The notes under the pieces were generated by a model. It did no database searches, was not told where the DNA came from, and saw only the letters and a program-made list of their open reading frames with translations. Made by a program: the position numbers and the translations under genes. Below, piece after piece: positions 16,839 through 24,669 of a stretch of DNA of 31,410 nucleotides (position 1 is its first letter; each line of letters opens with the position of its first letter). The stretch is from a virus, in IMG/VR virus record IMGVR_UViG_3300024518_001348, positions 1 to 31,410 of that record; one strand, 5' to 3'.

Positions 16839-17895
16839 AAAGAAGCAAACGATTCGTAACCATGCGAATCGCAACATTACTTATCTGCTAGACAGACTAG
16901 AGATTGAGTTTGATGATCGTGGAGACGGTCTAATTCAATCTACGTGTCAGTGCATGCAGCACGGGGGAGACCGTAACAACGTGACGGCATGGAGTTGGCG
17001 AACCGATCTTGGTAAATGGGTATGTTGGACGCATCACTGTGAGGAGAGTCGTGGCAATGATATCTTCGGCTTAGTGAGTAGTGTTAAAGGTATCAACTTT
17101 CGTGAGACCGTTGAATGGATTACCACACAGCTTGAGAACAAAAACGTGGACCTTGATGAGAAGGTATCTGATCCAATCAATATTCATCGTGGTAACAAGT
17201 TACACATTCATGAACCGCTAAAAGAGGATAACCTAAAGTTCCTCATGCCGGATCCTCAGTATCTACTGAATCGTGAGTTTGATCTAGAATCATTGCGTAA
17301 ATACGAGGTTGGCCTTTGGAGTCGTCTTGGTACGTACATGCATGATCGTGTCGTGTTCCCTGTTAGAGATCACGAAGGTCACTTGATTGGATATACAGGA
17401 CGTACCATTCATACTCCTGAGTATTTCAAGCAGCGTGACCTCAAGTACATGAAGTGGGTACATGGTCGCCATTACAACAGATGGCCTCAGCGTGGAGACT
17501 TGTTTACTAGCTCCATTCTGTATAACCTACATAATGCTAAACGATACTTGGGCATGAGCAAAAAGCTCATTCTGGTTGAAGGACCGCTAGATGGTATGAA
17601 GTTGGATGAAGCGGGGATCCACAACTGGGTTGCCACACTTGGTACTAGCTTCTGTCATGCTCACAGAACACTACTAATCAAGTATGGTGTTACGGATCTG
17701 TATGTTGCGTACGACAATGATGATCCTGCTAAATACAAGAGTGGAGAAAGCCCCGGTGAAAAAGGATGGGAACGCATGGAGCGTATTGTTGGTGACCTTT
17801 TTCAGTTGCACAGGGTTCTCCTGCCACACGATAAAGACTGTGGCGATCTAAGCACAACTTTACTTCAAGAAATTTTTAAAGGTATCTCATGTTAA
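16813..17895 (+). CDS. dnaG: DnaG-type primase, 360 aa
   Basis: Synthesises RNA primers at the fork. An N-terminal zinc-binding module is visible as C45-x-C47-x2-H50 and C71-x2-H74/H75-C76, around WSWRTDLGKWVCW. The Toprim catalytic core follows: ILVEGPLDGMKLDEAG with E256, and LYVAYDNDD with D301, D303 and D304. At 360 residues it is shorter than bacterial DnaG (about 580) because it lacks a full C-terminal helicase-binding domain, as in many phage primases. The start lies inside the poly-Asp tail of the helicase; ATG at 16813 and at 16822 are both possible and neither has a good ribosome site, so coupling to helicase translation is likely. Confidence 0.93.
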   Translation: MTTMTTTNEKKQTIRNHANRNITYLLDRLEIEFDDRGDGLIQSTCQCMQHGGDRNNVTAWSWRTDLGKWVCWTHHCEESRGNDIFGLVSSVKGINFRETVEWITTQLENKNVDLDEKVSDPINIHRGNKLHIHEPLKEDNLKFLMPDPQYLLNREFDLESLRKYEVGLWSRLGTYMHDRVVFPVRDHEGHLIGYTGRTIHTPEYFKQRDLKYMKWVHGRHYNRWPQRGDLFTSSILYNLHNAKRYLGMSKKLILVEGPLDGMKLDEAGIHNWVATLGTSFCHAHRTLLIKYGVTDLYVAYDNDDPAKYKSGESPGEKGWERMERIVGDLFQLHRVLLPHDKDCGDLSTTLLQEIFKGISC

Positions 17896-18854
17896 AACTC
17901 AAGTCCATTTCACCCTCACGCATCAAAACTTTTGAGATGTGTAAGTTTAAGTATTGGTTAACGTACAATACCGATCTTGCACTTAAGACCAACTGGGGTG
18001 CTTGTCATGGTTCTCTTATCCATGATGTTTTGGAGCAGTATTCCAATGGTAGTGATCCAGACTGGGTAGCCAGACTGTATCGTGGTTATGGTGGAGTACT
18101 AGAAACGCTAGATCGTTACCAGAAGCCAGAGGTCATGGAAAGCCCATTGGTATGGGCTAAAGAAAAAGACTACGCCAACAAGAGACCGCTGTGTGACACA
18201 TGTCCTTACGCTTCAAAAGAAGATAACACATGTAGCATTTCGCAAAAGCCCCTAGACGCATTGCCGGGTTGTCCTCGCGATCTGTTTGATGGATCAATCA
18301 AGATGTGCGAGACACAGATTGAGCGTTACAAAGACATGTGGGATAAGACCCTGCGGAACCCAGAAGGGGAAGTAGTTGGGTACGAGTATGGCTATAGGAT
18401 TAACATTCCTGGTACAGACGTTCCGATTATTGGTTACATGGACCTTGTGATCGAAGAAGACCCCGAAACCATCCATGTGATTGACTACAAGACCGGCACA
18501 TGGACACAAGACTACTTGCAGTGTCGTGAAGACATTCAAGTGAAGATGTATTCTCTTGCTTCTCGTCGTGAGTTCATTGACGACATTAGTAACAAGGGTT
18601 ACAATTACAAGAACGTGATCTTGACGTTTGACTACTTCACTAAGAATCCTATCACTGTAGCATTTACAGAAGAAGAGGATCTAGCGACAGAAGAATGGGT
18701 TAAGAACAAGGTAAAAGAGATCGAGTCTACTGCTTATATCGACCGTATCGTTAGAGACAACAGTGACTTTGAAAAGAGGTGGGCTTGGAAGTGTCGTTCG
18801 TTATGCGACACTGGCGTTTGTTCTAGTCAATGGAATGGGAAGTTTAAAACATAA
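17889..18854 (+). CDS. Cas4/RecB-like PD-(D/E)XK nuclease with predicted Fe-S cluster
   Basis: A 321-residue PDDEXK_1 (RecB/AddB/Cas4-type) protein. It opens with ISPSRIKTFEMCKFKYWL, the usual first helix of the family, with C18. Catalytic residues appear as H45 (LIHDVLE), D185 (GYMDLV), D199 and K201 (VIDYKTG) and Q217 (QVKMYSLA). C302, C306 and C311 near the C-terminus together with C18 match the four-cysteine pattern that holds a 4Fe-4S cluster in Cas4 and AddB. A further group, C102-x2-C105, C115 and C128, sits in an insertion and may bind another metal. Such enzymes resect or process DNA ends. AAAGG at 17877-17881 serves the start, which overlaps the primase by 7 bases. Confidence 0.88.
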   Translation: MLKLKSISPSRIKTFEMCKFKYWLTYNTDLALKTNWGACHGSLIHDVLEQYSNGSDPDWVARLYRGYGGVLETLDRYQKPEVMESPLVWAKEKDYANKRPLCDTCPYASKEDNTCSISQKPLDALPGCPRDLFDGSIKMCETQIERYKDMWDKTLRNPEGEVVGYEYGYRINIPGTDVPIIGYMDLVIEEDPETIHVIDYKTGTWTQDYLQCREDIQVKMYSLASRREFIDDISNKGYNYKNVILTFDYFTKNPITVAFTEEEDLATEEWVKNKVKEIESTAYIDRIVRDNSDFEKRWAWKCRSLCDTGVCSSQWNGKFKT

Positions 18855-19441
18855 TGAGAGCACGTATTGGTAAAGATTGGATTGATGCATATTTTGACTA
18901 TGGTGTAGACCGTACCAATAGACGTATCTTTATGTTTGATGGTGTTGACGAAACATCTATTGGTACAGTTATTAAGGGTCTGTATTACATGAATGCAGAG
19001 TCAACGGAAAAGCCTATTGAACTATTCATTGGTTCATTTGGTGGTAGCGAGTACGAAATGTATGCATTGTACGACGTGATCGGTACTCTTCAGGCACCAG
19101 TACATATTACTGCTATTGGCAAATGTATGAGTGCTGCACCATTGTTGGTTGCTCGTGGCGAACCAGGACATAGATACGCTACTCCAAACACTTGGTTCAT
19201 GGTCCATCAGTCGTGGGACGAGTTTGGCATGAAGCGTACGGATGAACTAAAAAAGGACTTAGTTCATTATGATGCAATGGCAAAGAGTTGGTATGCTCTT
19301 ATGGAAAAGCACACCAGCCAAAAGGCCACGTTCTGGAAGAAGCATTGCGAACAGGTTGGTGACAAATACTTTAGTTCTGAGCAGGCCCTAGAGTGGGGTA
19401 TCATTGATCACATTTGGGATCAGAAAGACGGAGAAGAGTAA
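18854..19441 (+). CDS. ClpP-like serine protease, 195 aa
   Basis: The fold and active site of ClpP are recognisable: the SFGGS turn at 61-65 (SPGG in bacterial ClpP), the nucleophile S93 in GKCMSAAPL, H118 in MVHQS, and D170 in the segment GDKYFSSEQALEWGIIDHIW that matches the ClpP Asp region. Length (195) equals bacterial ClpP. ClpP assembles as a double heptamer and needs an AAA+ unfoldase; none is seen here, so it may work with host ClpX/ClpA or alone on unfolded peptides. Phage ClpP-like proteins often mature capsids, but this one sits in the replication operon between a nuclease and a zinc-finger protein, joined by TAATG junctions at both ends. Confidence 0.88.
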   Translation: MRARIGKDWIDAYFDYGVDRTNRRIFMFDGVDETSIGTVIKGLYYMNAESTEKPIELFIGSFGGSEYEMYALYDVIGTLQAPVHITAIGKCMSAAPLLVARGEPGHRYATPNTWFMVHQSWDEFGMKRTDELKKDLVHYDAMAKSWYALMEKHTSQKATFWKKHCEQVGDKYFSSEQALEWGIIDHIWDQKDGEE

Positions 19442-20106
19442 TGGCTAAACATATTGTAGTAATAGGCTGCTGGGAGAAGGGTCACGTAACAGAGTTACTG
19501 ATGACCAAGAAGCAAGAGGAGACGCTTTGTAGAAAGATTGACAAAATGAAAGCCGTCTGTCCCGTGTGTCGTGACGAAGGGGTTGGCAATCAGTCAATCA
19601 CAATCCTGCGTGGTGAGACACGGTTCACGCTAGATAAGTCGTACCAGTGTCGCCATGGTCACATGACGAACGTGGGGGCATTTTCTAATGGCATGTTACA
19701 CGTTAAGTCCAGTTCAGGCAGAAGCGATTTCGAGAACATAGAAGGAACCATCGAAGAACTAGAGGAACTGATTGACAAAAAGACGATTTCGTGTCATCAT
19801 GTAGATGAGAAAGGCCAACAGTGTGGCTGTAAACTCAAACCGATGGACAACTTACAACTAGAGTATCCTGTAGTTACTGGCATTAAGACAAGAACTAGAG
19901 TCGGTGACCTTTGGGACAAGGCTGGTGCTGATGTTGTTCGTACTGGTGGCTATGACAAAGATGGTAACCACACTTCGGGTACTGGTCAAGAAGGAAACAA
20001 AGCTCGCTTAGAGGCCATGCGAAGACTGAACGCAAAAAATAGCAAGTCTCCTGGTAAGCGAATCACCAAGCCGACGAATAAGATTTACAATCGAAGATCC
20101 AGATGA
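19441..20106 (+). CDS. Zinc-finger protein of unknown function, 221 aa
   Basis: I place the start at ATG 19441, which overlaps the protease stop as TAATG and has GGAG about nine bases upstream; a start at 19414 would add nine arginine-rich residues and a longer overlap. Two cysteine/histidine clusters suggest zinc binding: CPVC near residues 31-34 with CRHGH around 64-68, and CHH (about 120) with CGC about ten residues later. The final 60 residues are basic (ending RITKPTNKIYNRRSR), which fits nucleic-acid binding. No family recognised. Its place directly before the polymerase (ATGA overlap) suggests a replication or regulatory accessory protein. Confidence 0.75.
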   Translation: MAKHIVVIGCWEKGHVTELLMTKKQEETLCRKIDKMKAVCPVCRDEGVGNQSITILRGETRFTLDKSYQCRHGHMTNVGAFSNGMLHVKSSSGRSDFENIEGTIEELEELIDKKTISCHHVDEKGQQCGCKLKPMDNLQLEYPVVTGIKTRTRVGDLWDKAGADVVRTGGYDKDGNHTSGTGQEGNKARLEAMRRLNAKNSKSPGKRITKPTNKIYNRRSR

Positions 20107-23100
20107 CATTTACACACCTGAACGTACATTCTAAAGCTTCTATGCTGTACGGTTCTGCTGACATCAAAAAGATTGTCGCCAGAGCCAAGGAGCTAGGACA
20201 GCCCGCCGTAGCACTTACAGACTATTCGAACGTCTTTGAAACGGTAAACTTTTGTCGCGAGGCAGAGGCGGCTGGGGTCAAGCCCATCCTGGGGGCCGAC
20301 CTGTATTTTTGCGAGGACGCAGAGCAGCTTAGAATCCAGAAAGTACGTCAGGTGTCTCACATCGTTCTACTGGCCGAGAATGAAACCGGCTGGAAGAACA
20401 TCACGCGGCTGCTATCGCACGCCAACAGTCCGGACTATTTCTTCTACAGTCCCCGCATTGACTTTTCTCTTTTAGAGCAATACAGTGAAGGCGTAATCTG
20501 TCTTACGGGCAGTAGTCTTGACGGGGTTGTCTCTTCTCAACTGTATGATAAGGTAGACGAAAGCGGCGAAGTGTATGAGACCGCTGCTCTGTTTAAGGCA
20601 GAGGGTTTGATTCGTCGTTTCCTTAAGATCTTTGACAAGGACCACCTGTTCCTGGAAGTACAGGATACTGGTGTTGCAGAGCAGAAGCAGATTAACACTA
20701 GGCTTCGTAGTATTGGTACTAAGTATGGTTTGCGTACCGTAGCTACCAACAACGTTCACTACGTTGAGCAGCATGACGCTGAGGCACACAAGACTCTGTT
20801 GGAAATGAGTGCCAACAAGTATAGTCGTGCTACATACACTGACTTTATTCCTGAGGAATACTACCTCAAGAGTCGTGATGAAATGGCCGAACTTGGTCTC
20901 TTGGAAAGTGAGCTTGATCTTGCTTGTGAGATTGCTGATCGTTGTAACGTTAATCTTGATATCAAGAAACGTCGTTTGCCTAAGTATAAGTTTATCCCCG
21001 AAGGAAAAACATCTAATGAATATCTTCGTGAGATTGCTCGTGAAGGGCTAAGTAAACTATCGCAACGCGACATTACTGGTGAGTCTTATCATGATCGACT
21101 GGAAAGAGAGCTTACGGACATTGAAGAAATGGGGTTCGCAGACTACTTCCTCATCGTCCACGATGTCATGTCCTGGGTGCATAGCCAAAATATCCTGGTT
21201 GGTCGTGGACGTGGTAGTGCGGGTGGTAGCCTTGTTAGTTATGCTTTGGGTATTACTGAGATTGATCCTCTTGAGTATGGTCTCATTTGGGAGCGGTTCC
21301 TCAATAAAGGTCGCGGAGGTTTGCCTGATATTGATACTGACGTTCCCCGTTCGAAGCGACAGAAAGTACTTGAGTATATCCGAGAACGGTTCGGTGCAGG
21401 TAACGTCGCACAGCTAGTCACCCTTGGTGGCCTTCAAGCTAAGGCTATTCTAAAAGAAGTTTTCAAGGTCTATGACATGCCTTTCGATGAGGCTAATAAG
21501 ATCACGGCTTTGGTGCCCGCTAAGAACGATGATCACGGTGCTATCAGTCTACAGGAAGCTATCGATACTGTACCAGAGCTTAAGGAGTATTATAACAAGT
21601 ACACGCCTTGGTTTAAGATTGCCCTAGCACTTGAAGGGTGTTACAAATCAACAGGGATCCACGCGGCTGCGGTCGTGATCTCTGATGTTCCGTTTGACGA
21701 GAGTCCATATCCTCTTGCACGGTCGAAGGACGGAAGTCTACTTTTCGGATGGGACATGAACACGGTGGACTCCTTGAGTCTGCTCAAGCTCGATATCCTT
21801 GGATTGACCACGTTGGATGATATCCAGGTGACCATGGAGCTTGTCAAGGATCGCCATGATATTAAGCTTTCGCGACAGGCCATGCCGCTAGATGATCCGG
21901 TGACCATGGCCATGATTGGCCAAGGCTTTACCGTAGGCGTTTTCCAGATTGAAAAACAACTGGGTCGTACCTGGAGCAAGAACCTACAGCCTGGATCTAT
22001 TGAAGAGATTTCTGACTTGGTTAGTATCATTCGACCCGGCCCCATGGAAAGTAATATGCATACGGCTTACCGTAGCGTGAAGAACAAGGGTGAAGACCCT
22101 GAGTACATTCACCCTATGCTTGAGCCGATCATGTCACCGACATACTCTGCACTCTTGTACCAAGAGCAGGTTATCTATATCTGCCAGCAACTTGCTTGCA
22201 TGAACTCGGTAGACGCTGACATGGTTCGTAAGGCTATGGGCAAGAAGAAGCCTGAGGAAATGGCCAAATGGCAAGAGGTATTCGTTTCTGGTTGTGCTAA
22301 GAATAACATTGACCCTATTACCGCTGAGGAAATTTGGGGATACATTGAGAAGTTTGCTGGATATGGATTCAACAAATCTCACGGTGTAGGCTATGCTCTA
22401 CTTGCGTACGAAACCGCTTATCTAAAAGCCAACTATACCGTTGAGTTCTTGTGTGCTAAGCTTCGTCACGCAGAGAGTCACCCGGATAAGTTTGAACAAA
22501 TGGCGGCTCTGACTTTCGATGGTAAATTATTTGACATCGAGGTTACTCCTCCTCGTGTGTCCATGAGCAACAAAGAGTTTGCCGTTGTGGACGACACACA
22601 TATTGCTTTCGGGCTTACAGCCCTCAAGGGTGTTGGGGTTACTGCTGTCAATGATCTTGTCAAGCTTTGCAAGGACTGCGAAACGTTTGATGATATTCTG
22701 TGGAAGTTCAAGACCACCAAGAGTAAAGTCAATGCCGGTGTCATGACTGCACTGATTCGTGGTGGTGCATTCGATGATATCGAAGAACACAGAGTTGAGA
22801 GTCAAGCCAAGTTCCGTTTACTAGATGGCCTTACGGTCAAAGAAATGGAAGTTGTTTTAGAGCTTGCTCCTCATCAGCAAGATCCAGATTGGATTCGTAT
22901 CGTGAGAGCACTTGCCGACGATGACAAGTCCTTACTGGTAAAAGAAAAGTTTAACGTCAAGATTCCGAACGTGCGTCGTCGTGCTGCCATTAGGGGTCTT
23001 CTGTCTGACTATGACGGTCGTGAACTATTCGATACCAAGGCACAGCGAGTAGCCTGGGAGCAACATTACCTAGGGATCTCCCTAAGTGGTAGTGAAGCTG

Positions 23101-23396
23101 ATATCTATAAAGCACAAGAAAGTTGCATTGATTTGGTGCGTAGCGGATACCCTGACATGCAGTTCGAGATTGCTGTCTGTGTGGATACGGTACGTGAAAT
23201 TATTACTAAAAAGGGTGACCCTATGGCGTTTGTGACGGCACGCGACAATACGTACGTCATGGACAACATCGTGGTGTTCCCTAAGACATTTGTAAGATCT
23301 AAGACACTTCTAGAAGAAGGTAACGTTCTTAAAATTAGAGGAAAGATGGACGACAGAGGCTCATTGATTGCCGAAAGAGTTGAGAGATTAAGATGA
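20103..23396 (+). CDS. dnaE: DNA polymerase III alpha subunit, DnaE type, 1097 aa
   Basis: C-family replicative polymerase. The N-terminal PHP domain (HLNVHSKASMLYG to about residue 260) is followed by the palm: GRGRGSAGGSLVSY at 368-380, PDIDTD at 408-413 with catalytic D409 and D411, STGIHAAAVVIS at 516-527, and the third aspartate D564 in KLDILGL. Then come the fingers (KAMGKKKPEEMAKW), a helix-hairpin-helix (FGLTALKGVGVTAVNDL) and an OB-like C-terminal part. Length is slightly below E. coli DnaE (1160). Several PHP metal ligands are replaced (N7, Y16, Y41, D66, N217), so PHP proofreading is unlikely. Coupled by ATGA at both ends. Confidence 0.96.
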   Translation: MTFTHLNVHSKASMLYGSADIKKIVARAKELGQPAVALTDYSNVFETVNFCREAEAAGVKPILGADLYFCEDAEQLRIQKVRQVSHIVLLAENETGWKNITRLLSHANSPDYFFYSPRIDFSLLEQYSEGVICLTGSSLDGVVSSQLYDKVDESGEVYETAALFKAEGLIRRFLKIFDKDHLFLEVQDTGVAEQKQINTRLRSIGTKYGLRTVATNNVHYVEQHDAEAHKTLLEMSANKYSRATYTDFIPEEYYLKSRDEMAELGLLESELDLACEIADRCNVNLDIKKRRLPKYKFIPEGKTSNEYLREIAREGLSKLSQRDITGESYHDRLERELTDIEEMGFADYFLIVHDVMSWVHSQNILVGRGRGSAGGSLVSYALGITEIDPLEYGLIWERFLNKGRGGLPDIDTDVPRSKRQKVLEYIRERFGAGNVAQLVTLGGLQAKAILKEVFKVYDMPFDEANKITALVPAKNDDHGAISLQEAIDTVPELKEYYNKYTPWFKIALALEGCYKSTGIHAAAVVISDVPFDESPYPLARSKDGSLLFGWDMNTVDSLSLLKLDILGLTTLDDIQVTMELVKDRHDIKLSRQAMPLDDPVTMAMIGQGFTVGVFQIEKQLGRTWSKNLQPGSIEEISDLVSIIRPGPMESNMHTAYRSVKNKGEDPEYIHPMLEPIMSPTYSALLYQEQVIYICQQLACMNSVDADMVRKAMGKKKPEEMAKWQEVFVSGCAKNNIDPITAEEIWGYIEKFAGYGFNKSHGVGYALLAYETAYLKANYTVEFLCAKLRHAESHPDKFEQMAALTFDGKLFDIEVTPPRVSMSNKEFAVVDDTHIAFGLTALKGVGVTAVNDLVKLCKDCETFDDILWKFKTTKSKVNAGVMTALIRGGAFDDIEEHRVESQAKFRLLDGLTVKEMEVVLELAPHQQDPDWIRIVRALADDDKSLLVKEKFNVKIPNVRRRAAIRGLLSDYDGRELFDTKAQRVAWEQHYLGISLSGSEADIYKAQESCIDLVRSGYPDMQFEIAVCVDTVREIITKKGDPMAFVTARDNTYVMDNIVVFPKTFVRSKTLLEEGNVLKIRGKMDDRGSLIAERVERLR

Positions 23397-23617
23397 CAAA
23401 ATACGAATACGATTTCGCGAACATAGAACTTGACGAACAACAGCAGGCCATGATAGAGATTGGTGTGGGCAATGTTGCTGCTTTAAATCCTATCATTAGA
23501 GACATTTTAAATGAGCGTGCCAAAACAGGATGGGAACCCATGTATCCTTTTTCGGTGCCACAGATCTGGTTCCGTAGAGCTAAGCCGGTACGCAGAAAAA
23601 CCACAAAAAAGCCTTAA
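23393..23617 (+). CDS. Small DUF4177-like protein, 74 aa
   Basis: A 74-residue protein starting MTKYEYDF, with a helix ending ILNERAKTGWEPM and a strand PQIWFRRAK, then a basic tail RRKTTKKP. The pattern of strand, helix, G-W-E and a final I-W-F-R-R strand is that of the small DUF4177 family, whose function is not established. It overlaps the polymerase gene by ATGA and uses GAGAG in the polymerase 3' end as ribosome site. The basic tail would allow DNA or RNA contact. Confidence 0.7.
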   Translation: MTKYEYDFANIELDEQQQAMIEIGVGNVAALNPIIRDILNERAKTGWEPMYPFSVPQIWFRRAKPVRRKTTKKP

Positions 23618-23642
23618 CACTTCGGGTAAAAACTGACATAAT
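23614..23642 (+). promoter_or_regulatory. Candidate sigma-70 promoter at the ssb start
   Basis: TTAACA (23614-23619) and CATAAT (23637-23642) each match the consensus at five of six positions with an ideal 17-bp spacer. The predicted start site would fall just inside ssb (near 23649), so a transcript from here would leave ssb without its ATG but could drive the sigma factor and sugar genes. It may also be chance in AT-rich DNA. Confidence 0.3.
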
Positions 23643-24014
23643 ATGTACGACTACGCAAACGTTCAACTGATGGGTCGAGCCACATCTGATGCCGAACTCG
23701 GAAAAGTTGACGAAGAAGGACGAGTTAGTAAAGCTGTTTTTACTCTGGCCCTAAACATCCCCATACGACGTGGAAACCAAACTACTTCACGTACCCTATA
23801 TCGCCGCGTCATGGCACTTGGTTCTTTTGCCAACTATGTGTCAAACTGTCAAGAAGATGGTGGTCTTAAAGGACGACTCATTAATATACTTGGCGTAATG
23901 GACGACGAGCACTGCACAGATGAAGACGAAGAATATTTCCAGGACATCGTTCGAGTTGCCCCCGGTGCTGGATTCATCAAGATCATGGATCGGAGAGCAC
24001 GAAATGATGGTTGA
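23643..24014 (+). CDS. ssb: Single-stranded DNA-binding protein, 123 aa
   Basis: The OB fold of bacterial SSB is recognisable: strand 1 ANVQLMGRATSDAEL (usually NxVxLiGRlxxDPEL), strand 2 SKAVFTLALNIPIR, then TLYRRVMALGSFANYVSNC (usually F-x3-V-x-W-x-K-x-AE), and GRLINILGVMD. At 123 residues it is shorter than E. coli SSB (178) and ends soon after the fold; its acidic stretch CTDEDEEYFQD is internal rather than a C-terminal DDDIPF tip, so partner recruitment probably differs. It protects single-stranded DNA for the polymerase, helicase and RecA encoded upstream. No clear ribosome site precedes the ATG. Confidence 0.85.
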   Translation: MYDYANVQLMGRATSDAELGKVDEEGRVSKAVFTLALNIPIRRGNQTTSRTLYRRVMALGSFANYVSNCQEDGGLKGRLINILGVMDDEHCTDEDEEYFQDIVRVAPGAGFIKIMDRRARNDG

Positions 24015-24669
24015 CATGTCCGATGCTGAGGCCGTTGAACTTCTAAACGAATACAGTTCAGTCGTAAAGAAGATAGCACGTTCTGCGTGTTACTCTTCTG
24101 CGTCGATAGACTTTGCTGACCTATGTCAGATTGGCGATATTGCTATTTTGAAAGCTATTAAAATGTATGATCCAACGCAAGGTACGACTATCAGATCGTA
24201 CGTTGCAAAAATCGTACGTCAAGACGTGTTTAATGAAGCGGCTAAATTCCTGGGCGTATTCACGGTGGACCATAGGGTTACTAGTCTAGCAGCAAAAGTC
24301 AATAAGTTACACATTAACGACAAGACAGACGAAGAGATTGCTGTCATTCTAACTAAAAACGGTCACCGTAGCTTTGATGCCGATCACATTAAGGATCTAC
24401 GTATCACCTACAATCGTCGCAAGCATTCAGAGCTACAGTCAGATGACGCTCTGGAAGAAGGGGACGCAAAAGAAAGTACAATCATGACACTACTGAATGA
24501 TGTCATTGAGGGTAAAACAGAAGAAGTGATTTTAGAGCAAAGACTTATGGGTAACACAACAGCGGAAGACGTAGCTTCTCAGTTGGGTATACACGTAGGA
24601 CAGTTGTACAAATTGGAGAACGATCTTAAAGTTCGTATTCGGCAAGCCATCAGGGGCGTAATTGAATGA
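24004..24669 (+). CDS. Phage sigma-70-family RNA polymerase sigma factor, 221 aa
   Basis: Residues 15-110 resemble sigma region 2: two helices (VVKKIARSACYSSASIDFAD), then DLCQIGDIAILKAIKMYDP and the region 2.3/2.4-like TTIRSYVAKIVRQDVF. The C-terminal 45 residues form a helix-turn-helix like region 4 (TAEDVASQLGIHVGQLYKLE). The frame is open from 23920, but I choose ATG 24004: GGAGAG at 23992-23997 is six bases upstream, the overlap with ssb is short, and the product then begins with domain sequence. It would redirect host RNA polymerase to phage promoters, plausibly late ones, since the virion genes in this window lack clear sigma-70 boxes. Confidence 0.82.
   Translation: MMVDMSDAEAVELLNEYSSVVKKIARSACYSSASIDFADLCQIGDIAILKAIKMYDPTQGTTIRSYVAKIVRQDVFNEAAKFLGVFTVDHRVTSLAAKVNKLHINDKTDEEIAVILTKNGHRSFDADHIKDLRITYNRRKHSELQSDDALEEGDAKESTIMTLLNDVIEGKTEEVILEQRLMGNTTAEDVASQLGIHVGQLYKLENDLKVRIRQAIRGVIE

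Noticed and set aside
17889-18854. CRISPR-Cas Cas4 with adaptation function
   Set aside because: No Cas1, Cas2 or repeat array in the window; replication operon context favours a DNA end-processing nuclease.
19414-19440. Upstream start for the zinc-finger protein
   Set aside because: ATG 19441 has a TAATG junction and a GGAG site; the upstream option adds only arginine-rich residues read from the protease gene in another frame.
23920-24003. Longer sigma factor starting at 23920
   Set aside because: The added 28 residues lie within ssb, show no sigma features, and the ATG at 24004 has a well-placed GGAGAG site.
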